The position numbers and the translations under genes are program-made. From UBA4416 sp048498515 (GTDB lineage Bacteria > Bacteroidota > Bacteroidia > B-17B0 > Aurantibacillaceae), in NCBI GenBank assembly GCA_048498515.1, contig JBEHXV010000001.1:211557-275556 (forward strand): a stretch of 64,000 nucleotides of DNA, written 5' to 3'. The notes under the pieces are model-generated. The model was given only the letters and a program-made list of their open reading frames with translations. It searched no databases and was not told the DNA's origin. This document shows positions 52,803 through 59,958 of this stretch, piece after piece; positions within the stretch are counted from its first letter, which is position 1; each line of letters begins with the position of its first letter.

Positions 52803-53120
52803 ATGAGAACAAAACGATTCCTTTTAACTTCTTTCCTGTTCCTTTTAGTGCTATGTGCAAAGGCCCAGAACAAATATGAGTTTATGAGTATCATTTATGA
52901 TCCCCCTGGGAAAAGAATTTGTATTTCGATTGATGGTGATACAATTTTGACGGAAACAGTTGAATTATCTCCAAAAAGTGATTATTACCACATGAATACA
53001 AACCCACTTTTAAAAAAAGTAAAAGAACAGCAGGATAAGGATTGGGAACTAATGAATTTTAGTTTAGCTGGTGTTCGTGACCAATACATTGCTTTTCTCC
53101 GCAAAAAGAAGAAAAACTAA
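52803..53120 (+). CDS. Small exported protein of unknown function
   Basis: A 105-residue protein with a signal peptide 1-21 (LLVLCAKAQ). The mature part is short and charged (SIIYDPPGKRICISIDGD, LLKKVKEQQDKDWELMNF, ending FLRKKKKN). No family is recognised. It precedes the YdeI/OmdA-type gene by seven bases, so the pair may be co-transcribed. Confidence 0.7.
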   Translation: MRTKRFLLTSFLFLLVLCAKAQNKYEFMSIIYDPPGKRICISIDGDTILTETVELSPKSDYYHMNTNPLLKKVKEQQDKDWELMNFSLAGVRDQYIAFLRKKKKN

Positions 53121-53127
53121 TTTTTTT

Positions 53128-53610
53128 ATGCAAAAATTCAAAGCAAACATAGAGCTCATTGGCATCAATCCTTATGTATTGCTGCCTGATAAGGTATTGG
53201 TAAAATTATTTGAGCAGGCAGGTAAAGACAAAGGTCCTATTCAAATTAAAGGAACAATTAATGGCGAACCTTACAAACAAAACCTGGTAAAGTTTAAAGG
53301 GCTTTGGCGCTTGTACATAAACACATCCATGCTCAAGGATTCGCCCAAACGCATTGGTGAGCGCATTGAGGTAACTATTGCTTTTGATCCTGAGGACAGA
53401 ACTATCGCATCGCATCCAAAATTTGTAAAAGTATTAAGCAAAAACAAAGAGGCGAAAAAGATGTTTGATTCACTAACACCTTCCCGGCAAAAAGAAATTG
53501 TGCGTTACATCGCCAATTTAAAAACAGAAGAAAGTGTAGACCGTAATATTGCGAAAGCCATTGATTTTTTATTGAACAAAGGCCGCTTTGTTGGAAGGGA
53601 CAAACCATAA
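53128..53610 (+). CDS. YdeI/OmdA (DUF1905-type) protein
   Basis: A 160-residue cytosolic protein with an N-terminal DUF1905-like beta domain (FKANIELIGINPYVLLPDKV, IKGTINGEPYKQNLVKFKG, RIGERIEVTIAFDPEDRTIA) and a C-terminal OmdA/YdeI-type helical segment (MFDSLTPSRQKEIVRYIANL, NIAKAIDFLLNKGRF). The family is annotated as bacteriocin-protection or OmpD-associated, with no firm biochemical role. The ATG at 53128 matches the start of the domain; an upstream in-frame start runs through the previous gene. Confidence 0.85.
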   Translation: MQKFKANIELIGINPYVLLPDKVLVKLFEQAGKDKGPIQIKGTINGEPYKQNLVKFKGLWRLYINTSMLKDSPKRIGERIEVTIAFDPEDRTIASHPKFVKVLSKNKEAKKMFDSLTPSRQKEIVRYIANLKTEESVDRNIAKAIDFLLNKGRFVGRDKP

Positions 53611-53626
53611 ACGACAAAAACTTAAC

Positions 53627-53995
53627 ATGAAACGTATACTTACCATTTTGCTTGCCTCATCTGTCATAACCTTTAGCAGCTGTGGCTTTAAGGAAAAAAT
53701 TGCCGAAGCTACAAAGCAGGCAAACAACCAGTTTGGCGACCAGCATTTTAAAACTGCCATTTCATTGATAGAACTGCACAAGGTGAGGTTTGGAGAATAT
53801 CCCGAATCGCTCGACAGTTTAAAATACATTGGCGATTGGGATAAAATAATATTTTCATCGGTTGAATATCAAAAGCTGGATACGGGCTATGTGCTTAACG
53901 TCACCCATGGTATTATAGGCGACTCGGTACACCTCAAATACGACTCCAGTTTCTGGAAAGGCTTGGGACTTAAACGCTCGAACGTGAAAAATTGA
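53627..53995 (+). CDS. Small lipoprotein
   Basis: A 122-residue protein with a lipoprotein signal (LLASSVITFSSC, Cys19), then an amphipathic helix KIAEATKQANNQFGDQHF and a short domain with HKVRFGEYPESLDSLKYIGD. The helix followed by the E-YP-SLDSL segment recalls the minor pilin/T2SG-like loop but there is no membrane-helix prepilin start. I do not recognise a family. The ATG at 53627 is chosen because the lipobox requires it. It begins 16 bases after the YdeI-type gene. Confidence 0.75.
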   Translation: MKRILTILLASSVITFSSCGFKEKIAEATKQANNQFGDQHFKTAISLIELHKVRFGEYPESLDSLKYIGDWDKIIFSSVEYQKLDTGYVLNVTHGIIGDSVHLKYDSSFWKGLGLKRSNVKN

Positions 53996-54037
53996 ACACT
54001 CGACCTCTCTCTTTGAATTTATACAGGTGTGAGAAAT

Positions 54038-54598
54038 TTAATGTTTAATAACCCTGTCCTTGATCTTTACGGCAGGATTTCCCTGGTAAATTCCCCAGGG
54101 CTCTAAACGCTGTGTAGCAACGCTGTTTACGGTTAGTACCGCGTGGCTTCCTACTTTTACTCCGGGGCAAACCACACATTGCGCCCCAATCCAGGCGCCT
54201 TCTTCAATGGTAATATTCCCAACAATGAGATCGAAAGCGACTCTTTTATAATGATGATTACCACATAACAGCATGGCACCCTGCGACACACAGGTATTGT
54301 CATGCAATACCACCAGTCCTAAATTATCGATCCATACGCGTTCCCCTATCCATACATGGTTACCGATACGCAAACGCCATGGGTATTTAATGTTAACGAA
54401 AGGCTTTATCACCACCCCTTTACCAACTTTGGCACCAAACAAACGCAACAAAAAACGCTTGAAAGACATGAGGGGAAAAGCGGAATTAAAGAACGTGGCA
54501 TTCAAAATGTACCAGGAGATACGCTTAACAGAACTGCCACCTTTTTTGTACCAGTCGTTGTTAAATTTTGAAAGATCTGTCTTTAATTGGGTTTCCAT
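54038..54598 (-). CDS. WcaF-type colanic acid/polysaccharide O-acetyltransferase
   Basis: A 186-residue left-handed beta-helix transferase. Motifs: VIKPFVNIKYPWRLRIGNHV then WIGERVWIDNLGLVVLHDNT, VSQGAMLLCGNHHYKRVAFD (catalytic His) and GAWIGAQCVVCPGVKVGSHA. The family moves acetyl groups from acetyl-CoA onto sugars of exopolysaccharide. It starts three bases after the stop of the upstream membrane-protein gene, so they share a transcript. It may act on the polymer made by the cluster at 32-38 kb. Confidence 0.92.
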   Translation of the reverse strand: METQLKTDLSKFNNDWYKKGGSSVKRISWYILNATFFNSAFPLMSFKRFLLRLFGAKVGKGVVIKPFVNIKYPWRLRIGNHVWIGERVWIDNLGLVVLHDNTCVSQGAMLLCGNHHYKRVAFDLIVGNITIEEGAWIGAQCVVCPGVKVGSHAVLTVNSVATQRLEPWGIYQGNPAVKIKDRVIKH

Positions 54599-54600
54599 TT

Positions 54601-55002
54601 TTATTTTATGGTATCACAGCCACAGCTATCAGGGGCCTTTAATAGTTTTATATCATTTATGTAGGTGATGGTATCCCTGTCTTCCACCGCCATTTCATAA
54701 CGCGCCTCCTTTGCGTCTTTGGCTTGCAGATAATAGATTCCATAAGGTTTTTTGTGCACGTCGCTCAGGTCATAATTTACTTCAAAATAACGCATATTAA
54801 CCTGGAAACCTTTTTCAACCATCACCAGGCATTTTAATTTGCATTTGGCCTTTTCGCCAAGCTGCAGGGTTTGGTGTTGCAATTCCAGCATTTTTAATTC
54901 GTTAGGACTGGTGCAACCTTTTTTGCCGATAATAAAAGCCAAGATAATACAACCGGGAATAAAACCGATCAGGAAAAAACGAAAGCGTTGCCAGAAATTC
55001 AT
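54601..55002 (-). CDS. Small membrane-anchored protein of unknown function
   Basis: A 133-residue protein with one N-terminal membrane helix (about 5-24, RFFLIGFIPGCIILAFIIG) and a mostly hydrophilic domain of about 100 residues. Cys pairs occur at KCKLKC, and a C-terminal SCGCDTIK. Motifs KPYGIYYLQAKDAKEARYEM and DTITYINDIKLLKAPD are visible. No family is recognised. The ATG at 55002 is preferred over an upstream TTG within the repeat block. It is upstream of WcaF-like in the same direction. Confidence 0.7.
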   Translation of the reverse strand: MNFWQRFRFFLIGFIPGCIILAFIIGKKGCTSPNELKMLELQHQTLQLGEKAKCKLKCLVMVEKGFQVNMRYFEVNYDLSDVHKKPYGIYYLQAKDAKEARYEMAVEDRDTITYINDIKLLKAPDSCGCDTIK

Positions 55003-55009
55003 AAACAAA

Positions 55010-55112
55010 TGAGTCAATCAGGCAATGAGCCAATATGACAATTTTAAAATTATTAAAGTATTTAGTTTCATTTTAATTGGTTAATTGCCGAATCGTTTCA
55101 TCGGCTCATTAA
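55010..55112. repeat. Degenerate TTGACAAT-family palindromic spacer
   Basis: AATGAGCC at 55024-55031 is inverted as GGCTCATT at 55103-55110, with words AATGAGTCAATCAGG and AATATGACAATT in the left half. It resembles blocks at 2755-2862 and 7597-7632. Confidence 0.55.
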
Positions 55113-56330
55113 CTACATTGCTGCCATTAAAAGATTAATATCCTTGAATGGAAGGTTAAAGGTTTCGCCCAGGAACTGGTTGGTTAAAATGCCGTTGTAA
55201 ATGTACACCCCACTTCTCACGCCCGAATCTTTCCTTACCAGTGAATCAAAGCCACCTTCATCACCCATGTTCATCAATACCTGCTGAAAAATATTACTGA
55301 AAGCATAAGAGGCAGTTCGCGCCACACGCGATGGAATATTTGGCACGCAGTAATGAATGACGCCATGCTTGCGGAACACCGGTTTTGTATGGTTGGTCAC
55401 TTCCGATGTTTCAAACACACCTCCCTGGTCAATGCTTACATCAATAATCACGGAACCCGTTTTCATTTCGGCCACCATGTTTTCGGTTACAATGCATGGT
55501 GTTCTGCCTTTGGAAGCCCTTAACGCGCCAATGGCCACATCGGCCGATTTTAAATGCTTCTCCAATACTTTGGGAACAATTACCGATGTGAAAATACGTG
55601 TGCCTAATTGGCTTTGCAAACGGCGCAAACGTGAGGTTGAATTATCAAACACCTTTACGGTTGCCCCCAATCCTAACGCGGCACGTGCGGCAAATTCGCC
55701 TACCGTACCCGCGCCAATAATTACCACTTCGGTTGGTGAGATGCCACTGATGCCTCCTAAAATAGAACCTACCCCACCATTGGCGTTACTCAGTAATTCT
55801 GCCGCCACTAATATGGATGTTCCGCCGGCAATTTCACCCATAGCGCGAATTACCGGGAAGATCCCTGCGTCATCGGTAATAAGGTCGAAAGCCACGCAGT
55901 TTAATTTTTTCGCCACCAGTTTCTTCAAAAAATCTTCGGGCTGTACGGTTAACTGCAATGCCGAGAACAGGGTTTGCCTTGTCTTCATGCTCTCAATCTC
56001 GTCGAGCGTAGGCGGTGCTATCTTTAAAATAATATCTGCTTTATATACTTCATCGGCAGAGTAAACGATCTCCGCTCCTGCTTCGCTGTAATCCGTGTCT
56101 TCAAAATGGGCAGCAGAACCGGCACCGGCTTCCACCACTATTTTATGCCCGTTATTTACCAATAAAGCAACCGCGTCGGGTACCAGGGGCACACGGTTTT
56201 CCTGGAACGCCATTTCTTTTGGAATCCCAATATAAAGCTTGCCTTTTTTACGCGCTACTTCAAGCATTTCTTCCTGTGGCGCATAACCTCCCTTGGTCAG
56301 AGAAAATAGAACGTCTTTCGTCATTACCAT
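55113..56330 (-). CDS. ald: Alanine dehydrogenase
   Basis: A 405-residue enzyme for reversible NAD-dependent deamination of L-alanine to pyruvate. It has IGIPKEMAFQENRVPLVPDAV near the N-terminus with the catalytic Lys and Arg region, VVEAGAGSAAHFEDTDY, and the NAD-binding VVIIGAGTVGEFAARAALGL, followed by IDVSIDQGGVFETSE and HYCVPNIPSRVARTASYAFS. The ATG at 56330 (or 56324) is chosen because upstream in-frame sequence overlaps the neighbouring gene. The N-terminal TKDVLFSLTKGGYAPQ is a Bacteroidota-type extension. It lies 22 bases after the outer-membrane protein gene. Confidence 0.94.
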   Translation of the reverse strand: MVMTKDVLFSLTKGGYAPQEEMLEVARKKGKLYIGIPKEMAFQENRVPLVPDAVALLVNNGHKIVVEAGAGSAAHFEDTDYSEAGAEIVYSADEVYKADIILKIAPPTLDEIESMKTRQTLFSALQLTVQPEDFLKKLVAKKLNCVAFDLITDDAGIFPVIRAMGEIAGGTSILVAAELLSNANGGVGSILGGISGISPTEVVIIGAGTVGEFAARAALGLGATVKVFDNSTSRLRRLQSQLGTRIFTSVIVPKVLEKHLKSADVAIGALRASKGRTPCIVTENMVAEMKTGSVIIDVSIDQGGVFETSEVTNHTKPVFRKHGVIHYCVPNIPSRVARTASYAFSNIFQQVLMNMGDEGGFDSLVRKDSGVRSGVYIYNGILTNQFLGETFNLPFKDINLLMAAM

Positions 56331-56352
56331 AATATCTTGTTTTTTCTCTTTT

Positions 56353-57066
56353 TTAATAATTACTTCCGTGATAACGCGGCGCGTTGCAATCATCCAGCGC
56401 TTTGCGTGGCCTGTAAATAATGCCGATCCTGAGTTCAAACATACGGTGCCAGTAAACTACAGGCGGTGCCACAAATTTTATCACATCGGGATTGTAATGG
56501 AACTCCGTAAAAATATGCCATTTACTGAAAGAGGCGAACTCATAACCAATGCCGGCATCGGCGCTTAAATTAATTTTTGGAGAAAGCCCCGCAACAGCCG
56601 CATAAGCGCCAATAGCACGGGCAAAATTATAATCAAGGCGCGCACCCAGCATAATGTAAGGTGTTCCGCGATAGCCTTCGTTACCAAAGATCTTTGCAAA
56701 GTTATTCCATTGGATCATCTGAAAAGTATTGGCCGTTGCCCCTGCCCTGATCCCGGTTCCGGGAGCCACTGAAGGATTTTCAATACCGCCTTTGTTGCAA
56801 TACTCCAACTCGGTTTGCCAGCGAATGTGATCGTATTTTAAAAACTCGCCCAGCAGGCCAACGCTAAAATAGGGGATTTCGCCCGAACGGTGTGATGGCG
56901 CCGGCAAAGCGTGAGCAAAGGTCACATTATCCACAGGGTTCAGGTTGCGGTAACGGTCGCTACTGGTGGTAGCTCCAACAAACAAACCCACGCCCCTGAA
57001 AAACTGGGCATTCACCTGAACTGTCAAATGAAATAAGGCAAAGCAAAGGATGATCTTTTTTAGCAT
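56353..57066 (-). CDS. Secreted outer-membrane-like beta-barrel protein
   Basis: A 237-residue exported protein with signal peptide 1-19 (LTVQVNA-Q). The rest is beta-rich (FFRGVGLFVGATTSS, FSVGLLGEFLKYDHIRWQTE, PYIMLGARLDYNFARA, ADAGIGYEFASFSKWHIFTE) and ends with a YRP motif, typical of eight- to ten-strand porin-family proteins in Bacteroidota. Function is unknown. It starts four bases after the fabD stop, so they overlap in transcription. Confidence 0.8.
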   Translation of the reverse strand: MLKKIILCFALFHLTVQVNAQFFRGVGLFVGATTSSDRYRNLNPVDNVTFAHALPAPSHRSGEIPYFSVGLLGEFLKYDHIRWQTELEYCNKGGIENPSVAPGTGIRAGATANTFQMIQWNNFAKIFGNEGYRGTPYIMLGARLDYNFARAIGAYAAVAGLSPKINLSADAGIGYEFASFSKWHIFTEFHYNPDVIKFVAPPVVYWHRMFELRIGIIYRPRKALDDCNAPRYHGSNY

Positions 57067-57070
57067 ATCA

Positions 57071-57958
57071 TTAAGCACTAATGGTTTCCACATTTGGATT
57101 TACTTTTTTAACCAGTCCCTGCAACACTTTACCAGGCCCTACTTCTGTAAAATGCGTCGCTCCGTCAGCGATCATTTGTGTGACGGTTTGTGTCCATTTT
57201 ACAGGGGCGGTTAGCTGTGAAATTAAATTTTTCTGAATTTCGGACGGTTCGGAAACCGCGCTGGCTGTTACATTTTGATATACAGGGCAAATTGGCGTAT
57301 TGAATTTAGTCGCGTTAATGGCGGCTTCCAGCTCTACACGGGCCGGTTCCATTAGCGGTGAATGAAAGGCGCCACCCACAGGCAATACCAACGCGCGCTT
57401 GGCCCCTGCCGCTTTCATACGCTCACAGGCAATAGTGATCCCTTCTATGGATCCTGAAATAACCAATTGGCCCGGGCAGTTATAATTGGCAGCAACAACT
57501 ACATGGCCGCTGTCTGTAATTTCTTTGCAAATATCTTCAATCACATGGTCACCTAAATTTAAAACCGCTGCCATGGTCGATGGATTGATCTCGCAGGCTT
57601 TTTGCATGGCCATGGCACGTTTTGACACCAATACCAACGCATCTTCGAAACTCAGGGTCTTATTTGACACCAGGGCCGAAAACTCGCCAAGGGAATGCCC
57701 GGCAACCATATCCGGCACAAACGAATCGCCCATGGTAGCTGCTAAAATAACCGAATGTAAAAAGATGGCCGGCTGGGTTATTTTGGTTTGTTTCAGCTCC
57801 TCATCAGTTCCCGAAAACATAGTATCGGTAATCTTAAAGCCCAGAATATCGTTGGCTTTATGGAACATATCTTTTGCTAGTGGTGAATTTTCATATAAAT
57901 CTTTTCCCATTCCTGAAAACTGGGATCCCTGGCCGGGAAATACGAATGCTTTTTTCAT
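57071..57958 (-). CDS. fabD: Malonyl-CoA:ACP transacylase
   Basis: A 295-residue enzyme that moves malonyl groups from CoA to acyl carrier protein for fatty-acid synthesis. It begins MKKAFVFPGQGSQFSGMGKD, the catalytic Ser is in the GHSLGE motif, and the Arg/Gln/His positions follow (KRAMAMQKAC, GGAFHSPLMEPAR). Length and order are standard. Unusually it is separate from fabH, fabF and acpP here. Confidence 0.95.
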   Translation of the reverse strand: MKKAFVFPGQGSQFSGMGKDLYENSPLAKDMFHKANDILGFKITDTMFSGTDEELKQTKITQPAIFLHSVILAATMGDSFVPDMVAGHSLGEFSALVSNKTLSFEDALVLVSKRAMAMQKACEINPSTMAAVLNLGDHVIEDICKEITDSGHVVVAANYNCPGQLVISGSIEGITIACERMKAAGAKRALVLPVGGAFHSPLMEPARVELEAAINATKFNTPICPVYQNVTASAVSEPSEIQKNLISQLTAPVKWTQTVTQMIADGATHFTEVGPGKVLQGLVKKVNPNVETISA

Positions 57959-58208
57959 CTGTTTTGTTAGTGTGTTTGTTTTTTTTGAACAGATTTTAAA
58001 GTTACTGGAAAAAGCCTAAAAAAACAAGGTTTGTTTTCAATAAAACTAACCCCATTGTGTTAATATAACGACGAAGGCTTAATTAAGTTACACCACAGGA
58101 TAAGCCTGTTTCTGATTAGCATTACAAGAAGAGCAATAAACAAATGCGCCTAAATATTAAGTTTTGTGATACTTTTTTTTTAATATTACAGTTGAAACTA
58201 AACCACCT

Positions 58209-59414
58209 ATGAAATCAATCAAAAAAATCCTGGCATTTGCCATCCTGTTATCGGGTGGAGCTGTTGTGGCACAGCCCTCCTTCTACGACCTGACATTTAA
58301 GGCCGATTCAACCACAAATCCTTACGCATCGGATAATAATAATTATGTATTTATCCGTTCAAAAAGAGGGGCCGAACCAGTAAAGGCTACTTCTTCGGGC
58401 GATTCCATTAAAACATTCGGCATTCCGAAGATCGTCCTGGTGTTTTCAGAGATCAATCCTTCGGATGTAGAAACCCGTGAGGAATATAACCAGGAACGCT
58501 GGGAAAACCTGATGGCTACCTATCCTGAGTTTTTCCAGGATAAGACCATTTATAAAAACGTTTGTCAGTGCAGCCGCGAATCGGGTAATCCTGAGTTTAA
58601 ACAGGTGCAGGGTTTTTATGTGTATTTTACACCAAAAGGCAACGTTGTAGCTAAAACAGAACCGGCAAAACCAGTAAGCACTGCTGTGGCAAAAGAAGAA
58701 CCTAAGAAAGAAGCGGAAGTAGCCAAAGCTGAACCGGCTAAAAAAGAGGAACCAAAAAAAGCTGAGCCAAAGAAAGAAGAACCGAAAAAGGAAGCGGAAG
58801 TAGCAAAAGCGGAACCTGTAAAAAAAGAAGAACCTAAAAAGGCAGAGCCAAAGAAAGAAGAACCTAAAAAGGAAGTTGCCAAAGAAGAACCGAAAAAAGA
58901 AACACCGGTTGCTCAACCGGTAACGACGACAGTTGCAAAAGAAGAACCAAAAAAAGTCGTTGTTGATGAAGAAACAGACGAGTCAACTACTACAAAAAGT
59001 TCAGTACCAAGCACTCCACGAAAAGCAAAAGATCCTAAAGCTTGCCGCCAGGCCTGCTATGGTACCGGTGAAAGCGACCTGAATGCTTACTTCAAAGATA
59101 ATGTGGTACTGACCAAAAAAATGAAAAAGGATGAAGTGGACCTGAAAATTCAACTGAATGTGGATGGCACCGTGAAAAAAGTGATCATTTTAGGCGATAA
59201 TGCCGACCTGAATAAATTGGTGGAAGATGCCGCAAAAAAAATGGTGTGGAATGCTTCAGTAAAAGCCGGCACTACTATTAAATCGGAAGTGCGTATGAAA
59301 CTGAAGTTTGATAAGGAACTGAAAGGTTTAAAAGCCAACGAAATGATGGTAAATCCACGTTTAGGACCAAAATGCCTGACTTGCACCAGCGATGCTGAAT
59401 TGCAGCTTAAATAA
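58209..59414 (+). CDS. Exported TonB-like protein with KEP-rich linker
   Basis: A 401-residue protein: a predicted cleavable signal (1-22, VVAQ), an N-terminal domain of about 120 residues, then a charged linker of Lys-Glu-Pro repeats at about 150-250 (units such as AKKEEPKKAEPKKEEPKKEA), and a C-terminal TonB-like domain at about 300-395 (MKKDEVDLKIQLNVDGTVKK, NKLVEDAAKKMVWN, then EVRMKLKFDKEL). Two Cys pairs (ACRQAC and CLTC) flank this domain. TonB carries energy to outer-membrane receptors; here the signal may be cleaved, so the role may instead be a periplasmic variant. The start ATG is the first with a signal peptide. Confidence 0.8.
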   Translation: MKSIKKILAFAILLSGGAVVAQPSFYDLTFKADSTTNPYASDNNNYVFIRSKRGAEPVKATSSGDSIKTFGIPKIVLVFSEINPSDVETREEYNQERWENLMATYPEFFQDKTIYKNVCQCSRESGNPEFKQVQGFYVYFTPKGNVVAKTEPAKPVSTAVAKEEPKKEAEVAKAEPAKKEEPKKAEPKKEEPKKEAEVAKAEPVKKEEPKKAEPKKEEPKKEVAKEEPKKETPVAQPVTTTVAKEEPKKVVVDEETDESTTTKSSVPSTPRKAKDPKACRQACYGTGESDLNAYFKDNVVLTKKMKKDEVDLKIQLNVDGTVKKVIILGDNADLNKLVEDAAKKMVWNASVKAGTTIKSEVRMKLKFDKELKGLKANEMMVNPRLGPKCLTCTSDAELQLK

Positions 59415-59433
59415 TTAAGGAATCACAATACTA

Positions 59434-59478
59434 AAAAACACCTGACAGGTTTCAGAAACCTGTCAGGTGTTTTTTTTA
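59434..59478 (+). terminator. Terminator after the TonB-like gene
   Basis: An A-run plus CACCTGACAGGTTT pairs with AACCTGTCAGGTG plus T-run around a short CAGA loop. Confidence 0.92.
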
Positions 59479-59519
59479 AAACCTACCTTGTCCTTGTTTG
59501 TGATAACACCAACAAGGAC

Positions 59520-59945
59520 TTAAGGGTTTGTCGTAAGTTTCCTGCGAAATAGTATAAATGTCCATACTAAACTAACAGCAAAAGGCACATTTAACGTTAA
59601 CAGGTACATATAACCTGCATTCGAAGAAGACGTATAAGGCTCTAGCAATGTTTTAATAACAGCAGTTGCCATAAAACCATAAGGTAATAAAAGCCAGCTT
59701 AGCAAACTCCACAAAAAATTATCTCTTATTTTTTGAACGCCATTTAAAAATAGCCCCGCAGAAAAAACACAAACAATTGCCGAATAAATGACGGATGCTA
59801 TGACACACATCAGAACCACAGCATCAGGAGTAAGCCATTCACTTTTGTAGTCTTTATTATCATAAACAGAAACAATGGTCGTACCAATGATGGCACTAAT
59901 TGCCGGATAGACTGTTGTGTATTTATAAAGCCTTGAAAGTGTCAT
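59520..59945 (-). CDS. Small multi-pass membrane protein
   Basis: A 141-residue protein with four hydrophobic segments (around 10-28, 43-68, 78-98 and 112-131), a polar C-terminus FRRKLTTNP and no recognised domain. The N-terminal cytosolic part is MTLSRLYKYTT. It begins 13 bases after the AddB-like gene stop on the same strand, so they may be co-transcribed. Function unknown. Confidence 0.7.
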   Translation of the reverse strand: MTLSRLYKYTTVYPAISAIIGTTIVSVYDNKDYKSEWLTPDAVVLMCVIASVIYSAIVCVFSAGLFLNGVQKIRDNFLWSLLSWLLLPYGFMATAVIKTLLEPYTSSSNAGYMYLLTLNVPFAVSLVWTFILFRRKLTTNP

Positions 59946-59958
59946 CTTAAAAAAATAA

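Noticed and set aside
55357..56064. A 235-residue antisense frame opposite alanine dehydrogenase
   Set aside because: Codon pattern mirrors the real gene and no domain or signal is seen.
56331..56438. Longer N-terminus of alanine dehydrogenase
   Set aside because: It overlaps the coding end of the outer-membrane protein gene and lacks family similarity before the MVMTKDVLF start.
58446..58916. A 156-residue Phe-rich antisense frame opposite the Lys-Glu-Pro linker
   Set aside because: It is the complement of AAA/GAA-rich repeats of the TonB-like gene and has no start context or domain.
58690..58960. CRISPR-like periodic repeat
   Set aside because: The periodicity is in codons of a Lys-Glu-Pro linker inside an open gene, with no fixed spacers and no cas genes.
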